A stretch of DNA of 64,000 nucleotides from an uncultured Saprospiraceae bacterium. Lineage in GTDB: Bacteria > Bacteroidota > Bacteroidia > Chitinophagales > Saprospiraceae. The translations under genes were made by a program, and so were the position numbers. Below are positions 50,710 to 60,668 of the stretch, piece by piece. Numbering within the stretch: position 1 is the first letter of the stretch; each line of letters starts with the position of its first letter. The notes under the pieces were generated by a model. That model did no database searches. It saw only the letters and a list, made by a program, of their open reading frames with translations, and was not told the origin of the DNA. The stretch covers positions 1-64,000 of the forward strand of contig CALFWZ010000055.1 in the NCBI GenBank assembly GCA_937928405.1. The letters are read 5' to 3'.

Positions 50710-50904
50710 AGCTAAAAATTTGCACACAGCGTTGCTAACGTTGATAAGATGCAACGAATGGGTGATATTACGGATAAAGTTGTTCTACAACTTTTTTTAT
50801 GTTAAAATGATTTTTGGAAAGGTGAACACCTCCCTACAGGAATTCGCCACAAAGATAAAGAATATTGTTAACATATGCATCCTAAAACTCGCTGTCCTTT
50901 ATCT

Positions 50905-50943
50905 AAAAAAGGACAAACCCTTTCTCAGATCTGTCCTTTTTTA
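50905..50943 (-). terminator. Terminator of the ferredoxin-reductase gene
   Basis: AAAAAAGGACA (50905-50915) pairs perfectly with TGTCCTTTTTT (50932-50942). T-runs on both sides make it bidirectional, but only the minus-strand gene ends here. Confidence 0.85.
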
Positions 50944-50967
50944 TATAGAAGCTATTTTTATATTTTC

Positions 50968-52092
50968 TTAGATATCAAAATTGATCTCTACTTCCGCAGA
51001 AGTCGGATGCGCCTGACAAGTCAAAATAAATCCATCTTCTACCTCATCATCATCCAAGGCGTAGCAAGCATCCATTTTTACCGTTCCTGATTTTACTTTT
51101 GCCATACAGGTAGAACAAGAACCAGAAGTGCAAGAATATGGTGGCTCAATTTTCATATCCAACATAGCATCCAAAATAGTTTTCCCTTCAGGTACCACAA
51201 GCTCTACCGTTTTGCCATCAAGCGTAACCTTTAAGTTTCCAGCTCCGCCTGATACCGCCGTAGCGGCAGTCGCACCCGCTTTTTGATCTTGCGGTGGTGT
51301 AGAACTAAAGCGCTCGATATGAATCTCATCGGCAGCAACGCCTCTTTTTAATAAAACACTTTCTACACTATCCATCATTGGGCCGGGACCACAAATAAAA
51401 TGAATGGCTTCTTTAGAACGTGGGGAATGCGCATCTAAAAACGCATTGGTATGCACACTATCCGGAACGCCGACTTTACCCGACCAAGTGATTTTTCCTT
51501 TCTTTAGAAATGCTGTGAAACCCGTCGGCTTTTCGCGAATGGGATCTGCCAGAATATGTTCTACCTGTAACTGTCCTTTGAACTTCTGTTCTAATTGATC
51601 CAATGCTGATTTAAAAATGATATTGTTCTCGTCCTGATTTCCGTAAAAAAGGTTGACCGAACTTTTAGGTTCATTTTCTAAGGCAGTTTTTAAAATAGAC
51701 ATCAAGGGGGTAATGCCACTACCTCCACCGAAAAGATAAATATCTCTTTGTTGGTCCGCAGAAAATTTGGTGGTAAACCTACCTTGAGGCGGCATCACCG
51801 CTACGGTCATTCCAGCTTTTAAGTTCGAATTGATATGATTAGATACGAGGCCGCCCTTAACGCGCTTAACGGTTACGGTGGTCGTACCATCCAAAGGGCT
51901 ACTCGACATAGAATATGCTCGGCGAACATCTTTTCCATCAATCTCAAATCGTAGCGTCAGATATTGTCCAGCTTCGTATTGAAATAATTCTTGGTGCTCC
52001 GTTGGGATAGAAAAACTAATAGATACCGCATTGGCGGTTTCGGTGATTACGTCTTTTACTGTCAGATCGTAAAACTGATTCTTATTGCTCAT
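50968..52092 (-). CDS. PaaE-like NAD(P)H-ferredoxin reductase
   Basis: A 374-aa flavin/iron-sulfur electron-transfer protein. The FAD domain (about 1-110) has VRRAYSMSSSP, the NAD domain (110-240) FGGGSGITPLMSIL, and the C-terminal plant-type ferredoxin domain the cluster ligands Cys321, Cys326, Cys329 and Cys359 in SCTSGSCSTC and LTCQAHP. Such proteins supply electrons to multi-component oxygenases (for example phenylacetyl-CoA epoxidase) or AlkB-type hydroxylases; no phenylacetate genes are in the window. A frame to 52263 adds 57 residues of poor coding quality and is rejected. Monocistronic. Confidence 0.9.
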   Translation of the reverse strand: MSNKNQFYDLTVKDVITETANAVSISFSIPTEHQELFQYEAGQYLTLRFEIDGKDVRRAYSMSSSPLDGTTTVTVKRVKGGLVSNHINSNLKAGMTVAVMPPQGRFTTKFSADQQRDIYLFGGGSGITPLMSILKTALENEPKSSVNLFYGNQDENNIIFKSALDQLEQKFKGQLQVEHILADPIREKPTGFTAFLKKGKITWSGKVGVPDSVHTNAFLDAHSPRSKEAIHFICGPGPMMDSVESVLLKRGVAADEIHIERFSSTPPQDQKAGATAATAVSGGAGNLKVTLDGKTVELVVPEGKTILDAMLDMKIEPPYSCTSGSCSTCMAKVKSGTVKMDACYALDDDEVEDGFILTCQAHPTSAEVEINFDI

Positions 52093-52279
52093 AATATTTT
52101 TTTGTGGCGGCAAAAATAACGAATGTTGGGTAGAAATACTCAATCTGTTTTGAAATGAGTATAGACCTGTTCTGTCAGGAGAACTAACACAAGGAGCGGG
52201 AAAATTGTTGAGGATGGGGGATTTACATGATATATTTTTAATGCCTTCGATAAAATCATACATTCGATTGCCTGAATCT

Positions 52280-53008
52280 CTAAAAACTCACCAACCGTCG
52301 ACTCTGGTCCTGTACCGCCATGATATGGGCTGGATCAATAAAATATTCCTCCATCGTTTGAGCGCGAACACCTGCCGTATCATTGGTAGCCAAGGTCGTG
52401 TTTGATAATTGCATAGCAGGAACGGACAAACGATCCGTGACGGGGCGCAGGGTACGCTGAAAGATTTGAGCGGCCTCTTGCAAGGTATCTAAAATAGTAT
52501 TTTTTTGATTTAAATCTTCAGATATTGGACCAACATTTTTACGTCGTCCTGGAACGATTACAGCTGGAACAGATGCCGCTAAAAGACCGTGGGCTTCTTG
52601 AACCGCTTTATCTGTTTCTTGAACCGCGAATTGATGGGCGTTAGCAATATTTTCAGTATTCGACCAAGGAATAAAAAAGTAGAGTAACACCAGGCTAATG
52701 CCCAGCGCAGGCTGCCAAGCTGGAACTGGATAATTCAGTAAGGTACTCCACCAATTGGTATTGGTAGACTTTTCTCTCTGAGCAGCTACGGCTTTTAGCA
52801 AATTGGCTTTCACCTTTGGACTTGGTAAAGGCAAATCTCTAGCGAACATTTCTGTGGCCGCTAGGATCGTCTTCCGGGTAGCGTCATAGTGTGCTGGAGA
52901 GAATGTCTGCTCTACCAGCAAAGCTTCTGCTTCGGTTAGTTGTGCAAAATTTTTGTTCCGCATCAGCTGCTCCACCTGTGGATCTATGTTAGCCAGTCTG
53001 CTTCTCAT
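52280..53008 (-). CDS. Putative membrane anti-sigma regulator
   Basis: A 242-aa protein overlapping the end of the ECF sigma gene by 20 nt. The N-terminal ~90 residues are helical, there is one membrane helix near 97-114, and the periplasmic remainder is Ala/Gln-rich with no recognised domain. The position and topology fit an anti-sigma factor, but the sequence does not match the usual zinc-binding anti-sigma motif, so this is inferred from context. Confidence 0.65.
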   Translation of the reverse strand: MRSRLANIDPQVEQLMRNKNFAQLTEAEALLVEQTFSPAHYDATRKTILAATEMFARDLPLPSPKVKANLLKAVAAQREKSTNTNWWSTLLNYPVPAWQPALGISLVLLYFFIPWSNTENIANAHQFAVQETDKAVQEAHGLLAASVPAVIVPGRRKNVGPISEDLNQKNTILDTLQEAAQIFQRTLRPVTDRLSVPAMQLSNTTLATNDTAGVRAQTMEEYFIDPAHIMAVQDQSRRLVSF

Positions 53009-53615
53009 AATTCATCTTGTTTAACGCCTCAGGTCGAAAAACCTGAAGCTTGTCTGATAATTTTCGGAGGGCGTAGTAAAGCCGAGACTTTACGGTTCCT
53101 TCCGGACAATCCATCACTTCACTAATTTCTTTGATGGATAATTCTTCTTGGTAACGTAATATAAAACAGGTGCGGTGTATGTCTTCTAGTTCTTCTAAGG
53201 CTTCCGTTAACCGTGCGGTAAACAGCGAGCGGTCGAGGGCATTGGGTAAATAAAAATCCATTTCATTATCCAAGCCAGGCCGTACATCGGCGATCATTTT
53301 TTCTTGATTATTGGTCAACCGTTCGACGCGACGATATTCGTTTTTGCAAAGGTTACCTGCAACAGCATACAACCAAGTTGAAAATTTTCGATCCGTATCA
53401 AACCGATCCCCTTTTTCAATAATTTTAATAAATAAATCTTGCAATAGATCGTTGGCCCGTTCTGTATCACGATTTAGCATTCGATAAAAAAATCGGTACA
53501 TCTTTTTTTCGTATCGACTATATAATTCGTTGAAGGCACGTTCATTGCCTTTTACCACCAGGGGTACTAGCTTTTCGTCGGAATATTTTTTATAGTTTTT
53601 TAAGAGACTAATCAT
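52989..53615 (-). CDS. ECF sigma factor
   Basis: A 208-aa ECF sigma factor. Region 2 contains [36 protein letters not shown] and [19 protein letters not shown]; region 4 has [20 protein letters not shown] and [20 protein letters not shown]. It differs from the FecI-like factor at 40.9 kb and belongs with the SigW/RpoE-like group. The gene downstream overlaps by 20 nt, which suggests translational coupling. Confidence 0.92.
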   Translation of the reverse strand: MISLLKNYKKYSDEKLVPLVVKGNERAFNELYSRYEKKMYRFFYRMLNRDTERANDLLQDLFIKIIEKGDRFDTDRKFSTWLYAVAGNLCKNEYRRVERLTNNQEKMIADVRPGLDNEMDFYLPNALDRSLFTARLTEALEELEDIHRTCFILRYQEELSIKEISEVMDCPEGTVKSRLYYALRKLSDKLQVFRPEALNKMNYEKQTG

Positions 53616-53710
53616 ATTAGAAAATTTGATGGGCCTTTTTTGTTGATGCTGCTGGTGGCAGCTTGTTGAACTAAATCTTAGTTAGCATATGACCCAGGTG
53701 AAAAGATATT

Positions 53711-54166
53711 TTAAAACGCAAAATTTGGTTTTAAACATCGTTCCACAATCTCCATAAATATTCTAAAGCCAGCCGCTGGATCGGGTCCGCGGTCGGTTTG
53801 TTGATGATTAAAGCAATACTCGACTGGGTTCAGCCAAGGTTTTATTTGATTGAATGTTAATTTTTGAATGAATCCCAAAGCTGGGCCAGGGATTTTAGAA
53901 ATAACGATAGAGTTGGAAAGATTGGCAGATACAATAATAATTGGATTTGGTTCCGCATCTTTTGCTGCTATGTTTTCCTTTGTTGGGTCTTCAAGGGATT
54001 TTGCCGTTGAAAACAGGTTTCCAAAGGTTTGATATAGAAATTTCCCAGCCGATCGGTAGTCTTCCCAACCCGTATTTGATTGCGTTAACGACCGAAGCTT
54101 TTCTGCCGACTGGGTTAACCCCATGACAGAAAGTAGCAACAGCAATGGTAGGAAAAATCTTTTCAT
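53711..54166 (-). CDS. Small hypothetical exported protein, 151 aa
   Basis: A 151-aa protein with a signal peptide (MKRFFLPLLLLLSVMGLTQS) and no recognised domain. The rest is mixed polar sequence with a NPIIIVSANLSNSIVISK hydrophobic stretch. It lies 95 nt upstream of the sigma/regulator pair on the same strand and might be transcribed with it. A weakly supported gene with plausible coding pattern. Confidence 0.5.
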   Translation of the reverse strand: MKRFFLPLLLLLSVMGLTQSAEKLRSLTQSNTGWEDYRSAGKFLYQTFGNLFSTAKSLEDPTKENIAAKDAEPNPIIIVSANLSNSIVISKIPGPALGFIQKLTFNQIKPWLNPVEYCFNHQQTDRGPDPAAGFRIFMEIVERCLKPNFAF

Positions 54167-54397
54167 TATTTTTTCACTCCACCGAGTGATTTATTTATAA
54201 ATATTAATCAAACAATTACTAAACTTGTTCGTAATTCAGCTTTTACTTATCTTACAAACATTCGATTCGATGTAGATAAAAATTGTCTACGTTAGTCGAT
54301 TCGCTTAGTTTTACACCTAATTTTACGAGTGGTTCACTGATTTTGTAAAAAAATCTAGTTTTTTAGTGCTCCTAAAGATAGTAAACAATTAATTCAG

Positions 54398-55459
54398 ATG
54401 AAAGATTTAAAGTATTTACTCGCTTATATTGCCCCTTTGGCGGCATATCTTGGTATTTATTACGGTGGTATTTGGTCACCGGGCGCCATCTATGTCGGAT
54501 ATGTCATGATTCCGTTATTAGAACTGGTTTTACCAAAATCTACGGATAATCTACCTGCGGAGACAGAACCACGAAGACTTTCCAATCGATTTTTTGATTT
54601 TTTGCTTTATTTAAATATTCCATTGCTCTTTGGTCTATTATGGTATTTCTTCTCTACGGTAGCAGCAGGTTTGCACAGCACCGCAGAGATTATTGGAATG
54701 ACCTTCAATGTAGGAATCATCGTTTCTATCATCGGTATCAATGTAGCCCACGAACTAGGACATCGCAACAATCCTGTCGAGCAGATTATGAATAAGATGC
54801 TATTGATGACGGCATTGTATATGCATTTTAATATTGAACATAATCGCGGACACCATAAAAATGTAGCAACGGACAATGATCCGGCTTCGGCAAAGAAGGG
54901 AGAAAATGTTTATGGGTTTGTCGTACGTTCTACCGTAGGTGGATACCTCAGTGCCTGGAACATAGAAAATAAACGATTAGAGAAACTGGGATTACCGGTT
55001 TTGCATTGGCGTAATGAAATGATCTGGTTTCACGTCATTCAGACTGCTTATTTAGTTTCAGTCGGATTGGTATTTGGTTGGATGGTTGTACCTTTTGCCA
55101 TTGCCGCAGCGGTGCTGGGTTTTGTGATGTTAGAAATCATAAACTATGTAGAACATTATGGCTTACGCAGAAAAAAATTACCTTCTGGTCGCTACGAAAA
55201 TGTATCACCATGTCATTCTTGGAATTCGGACCACGAAGTAGGTAGAATCTTTTTGTATGAACTCACCCGACATTCGGATCATCATTTTAAGGCAAGTCGT
55301 AAATATCAGATTTTGCGACGTATGGATGAAAGTCCACAACTACCGCATGGTTATCCAACGTCGATGTTGATCTCTTTGGTTCCACCACTTTGGTTTCATT
55401 TGATGGATAAAGAAGTTAGTAAATATAACGAACGATTGGTTCAAATGGCGACGTCTTGA
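54398..55459 (+). CDS. alkB: AlkB-type alkane/fatty-acid hydroxylase
   Basis: A 353-aa integral membrane di-iron monooxygenase. Membrane helices occupy the first 115 residues and part of the middle; the eight-histidine signature is present as HELGH (118-122), EHNRGHH (147-153), NYVEHYG (about 250) and RHSDHH (about 287-292). AlkB hydroxylates the terminal carbon of alkanes or related chains and needs rubredoxin or ferredoxin electrons. No rubredoxin gene is adjacent; the PaaE-like reductase at 51 kb is a possible but unproven donor. Monocistronic by spacing (65 nt to the next gene). Confidence 0.92.
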   Translation: MKDLKYLLAYIAPLAAYLGIYYGGIWSPGAIYVGYVMIPLLELVLPKSTDNLPAETEPRRLSNRFFDFLLYLNIPLLFGLLWYFFSTVAAGLHSTAEIIGMTFNVGIIVSIIGINVAHELGHRNNPVEQIMNKMLLMTALYMHFNIEHNRGHHKNVATDNDPASAKKGENVYGFVVRSTVGGYLSAWNIENKRLEKLGLPVLHWRNEMIWFHVIQTAYLVSVGLVFGWMVVPFAIAAAVLGFVMLEIINYVEHYGLRRKKLPSGRYENVSPCHSWNSDHEVGRIFLYELTRHSDHHFKASRKYQILRRMDESPQLPHGYPTSMLISLVPPLWFHLMDKEVSKYNERLVQMATS

Positions 55460-55524
55460 TTTGTTAGTAGAATAAGTTAAGATGACTTTTTACAGGATAC
55501 CATAAAGAGAAAAAGAAAAAATAC

Positions 55525-56241
55525 ATGTCTCAGGTTTTATCTATTGTTATTCCCGCTTATAATGAAGCACGCACGATTCATTATATTTTGGACAAAGTCA
55601 AAGCGGTAGAGTTGATTGGTGGATTGGAGAAAGAGGTGATTATCACCAATGATTGTTCGACCGACCAAACGGAGGAAGCCATTCAACGCTATCAAGCCGC
55701 CCATCCAGATCTTCCTATAAAATATTATAAGCACGAAATCAACCAAGGAAAAGGAGCAGCTTTGCATACGGGTATCCGAAAAGCAACCGGTGATTTTTTG
55801 ATTATCCAGGATGCCGATTTGGAGTACGATCCCGAAGAGTACAATATCCTCCTAAAGCCAATGTTAGACGATTTGGCGGATGTGGTTTATGGATCGCGCT
55901 TTGTGGGTGGAAAGCCACACCGAATTTTATTTTATTGGCACTCAATCGGTAACCGCTGGCTGACCAATCTAAGTAATATGTTTACCAATCTGAATCTTAC
56001 GGATATGGAGACTTGCTATAAGCTTTTTAGAACACCCATGATTCAGCAGCTTTCGTTAAAGGAAAAACGTTTTGGGTTTGAGCCAGAGGTAACGGCAAAG
56101 ATTTCTCGAGTAGAGAATATTCGGATTTATGAAGTGGGAATTTCTTATTATGGTCGAACCTACGAAGAAGGCAAGAAGATTGGCTGGCGAGACGGGTTTC
56201 GAGCCATCTATTGTATTTTGAGATATAATTTATTTAAGTAA
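55525..56241 (+). CDS. Family 2 glycosyltransferase (DPM1-like)
   Basis: A 238-aa GT-A fold transferase. [19 protein letters not shown] opens the domain; [12 protein letters not shown] follows, and [16 protein letters not shown] carries the metal-binding Asp-x-Asp. The length and the [11 protein letters not shown] element are those of polyprenyl-phosphate sugar transferases without a C-terminal membrane domain. It may charge a lipid carrier with a hexose for surface glycans. It follows alkB by 65 nt on the same strand, with no evident functional link. Confidence 0.9.
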   Translation: MSQVLSIVIPAYNEARTIHYILDKVKAVELIGGLEKEVIITNDCSTDQTEEAIQRYQAAHPDLPIKYYKHEINQGKGAALHTGIRKATGDFLIIQDADLEYDPEEYNILLKPMLDDLADVVYGSRFVGGKPHRILFYWHSIGNRWLTNLSNMFTNLNLTDMETCYKLFRTPMIQQLSLKEKRFGFEPEVTAKISRVENIRIYEVGISYYGRTYEEGKKIGWRDGFRAIYCILRYNLFK

Positions 56242-56326
56242 CCTTATTTTCAATAAGAATGACCAAGATATTCACATAATATTGGACTGAATATTGAGGT
56301 GGTCTACCCGTATTAAAAGAAATAAT

Positions 56327-58828
56327 ATGAAAGCTATTACAACCTCTTTTTTGATCCTATTTTTTTCCTTCTTTGGATATGCCCAAGACTGTAATTTAAT
56401 TTTTGAAGATTTTGAAAATTTCACACCTAACACCACTACTAATTGTAATGGCTCCGGAATTGTAGCGCAAAGTAATGGTGATTGGATCATGTATTCAGCG
56501 GACGCCAAGGACGGTTGTATTGCAGACTTTGGATCGGGATCGGATGGAAATATTTTAGATCTACAGGCAAGTTCTTTTACACCACAAATCATTCAAGTAC
56601 TGAATGCAGATCAATTAGATAGCTTGACACTTCGTTTTGATTTTTATAATGAATGTGGAGGATTAGTTCTAGCATTTTTAGAATCCTTTGTCGATGATAA
56701 TAATTTGGTGAAGCTTAGTGAAATTTCGATTTCTTATAATCAACTGATTATTGGCAACGATACTTTTGAGATCTGCTATAGTCAAAGCAATGCTTTTAAT
56801 CCTATTGAGATAATTCTAGATTTTTCTGCACACCAAATCACTTTAGCTTGTACGGAAGGACCTGCAGAAACGGTTGATTTTTTAGTACCAGGAGATCAGA
56901 TTTTCGGAATTGCTTACGGTTCTAATCAATGTAATTTTATTGATAATGTTTGTGTAGGCATTGTTCCCAGTCCTGCTCCACCAGCTAGTTTTAGTTTTCT
57001 CACAGATACCGTTTTCCAAGAAATCATTCTTTCTGAAGCCAGTCAACTACCATTAGACATTTACCACGAGGTAGAAATCTTTAATAATAGTTTAGATCAA
57101 GATATAGATTTGCGTTGGAATTTTATCAGTCATGATTTGCCGATTGAATGGGGTGCTATGTGTAATACAAATGGTATTTTTTGCGAGGAAGATTTCGAAC
57201 AAGATTTGTTTTTACCGGCCAATGCTACAGAGTTTCTATTCTATCATTTTATGGTCATGGACATCAATAATACGGGTGGTACGGCCACCACAGAAATTGT
57301 CATTTACGATCCACTCGACAGCCTAAACACTTCAAAGATTTTGACTTTTATTACAACGGTTGAGCTTGGCACTAGTGGACCTAGTTTTTTAATTAGCCCT
57401 GAAGAAGTATCTACTGAATTTATTATAGAAGAAGAAGGTCAACCGCTTTTCGCGAATCATCCAATCCGAGATTTCGTTAATAATCGATTCGAAGATGTTA
57501 CCATCAACTGGACGATCCTCGAAAATTCTTGGCCAGCAGAGTGGTTAATAGAATACGATTTACATATCGTAGATCAAGGATTTACCACCATCGTTCCGAC
57601 GACCGGAAGTACTATACTTGCGCTAGACCAACCATTCTATCCACTTGAATTTTTCTTACATACCATAGAAACAAATGGTTTTGGAGGACAACACCTTTTG
57701 AGTATCAACTTCTATGATCCACTCGATAGTTTAAATTCCAATACGACCATCGACTATATCACTACGATCTGTCCTCAGACGATGCAGGCTGATTTAATTG
57801 AAGGAATAACAGATTCTATTTATTGTAGTGGCGCTGAAATCACGCTTAATGCCATCGGTGGATTTGATAATTACCTCTGGTCAAATGGTAATACCGATCT
57901 ACAAATAACCACCGTCGTGGACGAAGTAACTTATCTCACTGCTTCTAATGAAATTGGATGTATGCTTTCAGATACGTTAGATATCACCATCAGCAGACCT
58001 ATTCCAAAAGAGATTTGTTTGATAACTATTGATTCGACAACTGGATTCAACCAAATTAATTTTGAGCGAGATTATAATACGAATACGGCTTCTTATAATA
58101 TCTATAAAGAAACCACCCAAGCCGATGTTTTTGATTTAATTGGAAGTCTTCCTTTTACCGCACCAACATTGAGTTTTGTAGACGAAAATTCTAATCCTTT
58201 ACAAAATAGTAATCGTTATAAAATTTCAGTTCTAGATAGCTGTGGAAATGAATCTCAATTATCTGATCACCATCAAACTATCCACCTAGTTAGTAATCTG
58301 GGTATCAATGGCGAGACTAATTTGCTTTGGAATGCCTATGTCGGATTTGACTATGGTACTTTTAATATTTTACGAGGAACCAATAATGATGATTTGCAAT
58401 TGATTGCACAGCAACCGGCCAACCAATTTAGCTTTTCTGATTTTACGGCACCAAGTGGCAGCAGTTTATTTTATCAAATTGAAGTAGTCAAAGAAGAGGC
58501 TTGTGATCCTTCCCGAAGTTCGGAGATCATTTCTACTCGTTCTAATCTATCTATTATTAATCTAACCAATACACAAACGACCTTCGAAGAAATTGGTTTA
58601 CGCCTTTTTCCTAATCCAATGACCGATCATTTTATGCTAACTTCTAGTTTGCAAGAAGGCGCTCAAATCAGTCTGACGGATATGTTGGGCAAAGAGATGA
58701 TGACTAAGAATCTATCAACCTTAGATCGCGTAAAAATTGAGGTAGCTGGATGGACACCGGGATTATATAATCTTAGAATAGTTTTGGACTCGGGTAAAGT
58801 GGCCGTTAAAAAAATAATCCTTCATTAA
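56327..58828 (+). CDS. Large secreted T9SS protein of unknown function
   Basis: An 833-aa exported protein. A signal peptide (MKAITTSFLILFFSFFGYAQ) is followed by Cys-bearing beta-rich domains; the frame PLDSLNTSKILTFITTVELG and PLDSLNSNTTIDYITTICPQ repeat indicates two copies of a ~170-residue module (about 225-385 and 385-500). A PKD/Ig-like segment (LNAIGGFDNYLWSNGNTD) follows, then two fibronectin-like domains, and the C-terminal type A T9SS sorting domain (RLFPNPMTDHFMLTSSLQ to KKIILH). It is likely a cell-surface or adhesive protein. The ATG at 56327 is preferred over an in-frame start at 56294. Confidence 0.8.
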   Translation: MKAITTSFLILFFSFFGYAQDCNLIFEDFENFTPNTTTNCNGSGIVAQSNGDWIMYSADAKDGCIADFGSGSDGNILDLQASSFTPQIIQVLNADQLDSLTLRFDFYNECGGLVLAFLESFVDDNNLVKLSEISISYNQLIIGNDTFEICYSQSNAFNPIEIILDFSAHQITLACTEGPAETVDFLVPGDQIFGIAYGSNQCNFIDNVCVGIVPSPAPPASFSFLTDTVFQEIILSEASQLPLDIYHEVEIFNNSLDQDIDLRWNFISHDLPIEWGAMCNTNGIFCEEDFEQDLFLPANATEFLFYHFMVMDINNTGGTATTEIVIYDPLDSLNTSKILTFITTVELGTSGPSFLISPEEVSTEFIIEEEGQPLFANHPIRDFVNNRFEDVTINWTILENSWPAEWLIEYDLHIVDQGFTTIVPTTGSTILALDQPFYPLEFFLHTIETNGFGGQHLLSINFYDPLDSLNSNTTIDYITTICPQTMQADLIEGITDSIYCSGAEITLNAIGGFDNYLWSNGNTDLQITTVVDEVTYLTASNEIGCMLSDTLDITISRPIPKEICLITIDSTTGFNQINFERDYNTNTASYNIYKETTQADVFDLIGSLPFTAPTLSFVDENSNPLQNSNRYKISVLDSCGNESQLSDHHQTIHLVSNLGINGETNLLWNAYVGFDYGTFNILRGTNNDDLQLIAQQPANQFSFSDFTAPSGSSLFYQIEVVKEEACDPSRSSEIISTRSNLSIINLTNTQTTFEEIGLRLFPNPMTDHFMLTSSLQEGAQISLTDMLGKEMMTKNLSTLDRVKIEVAGWTPGLYNLRIVLDSGKVAVKKIILH

Positions 58829-58838
58829 AAATGGTGCT

Positions 58839-59474
58839 TTAGAGCAAAAACACCTTTACCATCAACACTACTCCGAACACCACCAACGCCGCGCCGCTAA
58901 TAATCCGCAGTAGGTGAATATGTCGATCCGTCATATAGCGACGGATAAATTTTGCGAGAGCGACCTTGAGGGTATCCGTCAGAATGATGGTCGCCATAAC
59001 ACCGATAAAAAACAAGGTGGCAGAATTGGTAGAATAATCTTCGCCGAGCATAATCAAACTCATTACACTCAACCAGAAGAAAAAAGTAAAAGGGTTAATC
59101 GTATTGATTAAAAAACCTTTAATCCAAAGTCCTAAATAAGTCTTAGCGCCAATGGCTGGACGCCCCTCCTCAATCGTAGGTAGTGGTGGAGATTTCGTCA
59201 CCATCATACCAATTCCAAATCCTAGTAGTATAATTCCGCCGATCGCTCCAAAAGTCGCCTTAAATCCCGTCCATTCCGTTACTGCGACTAGGTAAGAGGC
59301 GCCAAAGAACACCGAAAAAATAAAGATCAGATCGCTGATCCAAATGCCTAGTCCCACCATCAAACCAGCTCGCATACCCCGCTCTACACCTGCTTGGATG
59401 AGTGCAAAAAAAATCGGACCCAACATAATGCAAAGAAGGAGTCCGGTTTGTATGCCTTGAAGTAAAGAAAGCAT
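58839..59474 (-). CDS. LysE-family exporter
   Basis: A 211-aa membrane protein with six predicted helices. The N-terminal LLQGIQTGLLLCIMLGPIFF and GMRAGLMVGLGIWISDL are characteristic of LysE/RhtB amino-acid exporters, as is the later FLINTINPFTFFFWLSVMS. The exported substrate cannot be read from sequence. It converges with the T9SS gene, ten nt apart. Confidence 0.9.
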   Translation of the reverse strand: MLSLLQGIQTGLLLCIMLGPIFFALIQAGVERGMRAGLMVGLGIWISDLIFIFSVFFGASYLVAVTEWTGFKATFGAIGGIILLGFGIGMMVTKSPPLPTIEEGRPAIGAKTYLGLWIKGFLINTINPFTFFFWLSVMSLIMLGEDYSTNSATLFFIGVMATIILTDTLKVALAKFIRRYMTDRHIHLLRIISGAALVVFGVVLMVKVFLL

Positions 59475-59625
59475 TCTTGAGTAATCTTTTAAATTTAAAG
59501 TAAAAAACGAAGTTACTATCTTTATATCCTACAAAAAAGGCTTTATACAACTTCCGCACAGGAATAACAATCTTAGCCCCTAAGATTGTTCATTTCCGAG
59601 TAGTTTCATCTAATTGTTTTAAAAC

Positions 59626-59672
59626 AAAAAGCCAGACTGAAACAAATCAATCTGGCTTTTTATTTTTTTGCA
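59626..59672 (-). terminator. Terminator of the 326-aa gene
   Basis: AAAAAGCCAGA (59626-59636) pairs perfectly with TCTGGCTTTTT (59651-59661), followed by a T-rich run on the plus strand and a T-run on the minus strand. It ends the leftward gene at 59688 and could act in both directions. Confidence 0.85.
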
Positions 59673-59687
59673 AACCCATTTTAATAT

Positions 59688-60668
59688 CTAATACCCTTTT
59701 AGCAAATACCGAATACCACTCGCTTCAAAAGCACTCAATGTTCGCTTGGGCGTCAGATAAAGATAAACCGATTCTCCTTTTTCTAACTCAAACTCAATCT
59801 GATATCGCTCTCCATCGGGTGCAGCTGATTCATCTTCTCGTTCGGTCATTTTTTTTACCTCATATTCTACGACTACATCTTCGGTTGTTCCATCCTCATA
59901 GTTAACGATAGATCTGATTTTTACTACGCGTCTTTCTTTTAGTTTTACGCCTCTTTCTTTTAGCTCATCTGCATCCATCATCAAGGCTTCGGCGATGGTT
60001 GGTAAAGCTTCGACTTCCGCTTCTTTCTTCTTTTTTTTCTTTCTTTTATCAATAATCTTTACAGTCTGAATAAATTCAATACTGGTGCTATCACCAAACT
60101 TTAATCGTTCCTGAATACCTCGTTGAGCCTCATGAATTCGAAAAAAAGGACGGATCGTCGTTCCCCAAATACTATCTTTATCTTCTAGTTCCTGTTCCCA
60201 ACGACCTGAAAAAAAAGCATCCTCGTCATTACGTTGATCTTCTGGCATTTGTGCCTGATAAAAAATAACCTCCTGCTCGTTGGTCGTTCGTTTAAAAATT
60301 AAAGCATCCACCTGCGCTCGATTATTCAACACCATCTTGAGATGCCCTTGGATAGTCGGATTACGGGCATTCATCAGCAAAAGCTTGTATCCATAATCCG
60401 TCGTATTGGTATTATTAATACTATAAACGCCTTCAATACCTTCTCCTTTTACATAAAGGTTCCCTAGCATAACGCCAAAAGAATATTCTCCAGGCCCCAA
60501 CTCCTGTTGAGATTCCCCTTTAATTTCCATGATTCCAGGAACAAAATCGTATCCTATCAAATCCGTTGGGTCTTTAAATTTTCGATCGGAAATATAGGAA
60601 TAATCCTCCTGTGCCAACCCGTTGAAACTAAGGGAGAGAAAAATTATAAAAAGTAAATTTTTAAACAT
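59688..60668 (-). CDS. Hypothetical exported protein, 326 aa
   Basis: A signal peptide (MFKNLLFIIFLSLSFNGLAQ) precedes a beta-rich soluble domain of no recognised family. A lysine-rich stretch (KIIDKRKKKKKKEAEVEA, about 206-224) divides it. The final third is acidic and ends in a conserved-looking YLYLTPKRTLSAFEA. Secreted or periplasmic localisation is likely. The ATG at 60668 is preferred over a frame to 60701. It ends in a strong terminator. Confidence 0.65.
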   Translation of the reverse strand: MFKNLLFIIFLSLSFNGLAQEDYSYISDRKFKDPTDLIGYDFVPGIMEIKGESQQELGPGEYSFGVMLGNLYVKGEGIEGVYSINNTNTTDYGYKLLLMNARNPTIQGHLKMVLNNRAQVDALIFKRTTNEQEVIFYQAQMPEDQRNDEDAFFSGRWEQELEDKDSIWGTTIRPFFRIHEAQRGIQERLKFGDSTSIEFIQTVKIIDKRKKKKKKEAEVEALPTIAEALMMDADELKERGVKLKERRVVKIRSIVNYEDGTTEDVVVEYEVKKMTEREDESAAPDGERYQIEFELEKGESVYLYLTPKRTLSAFEASGIRYLLKGY

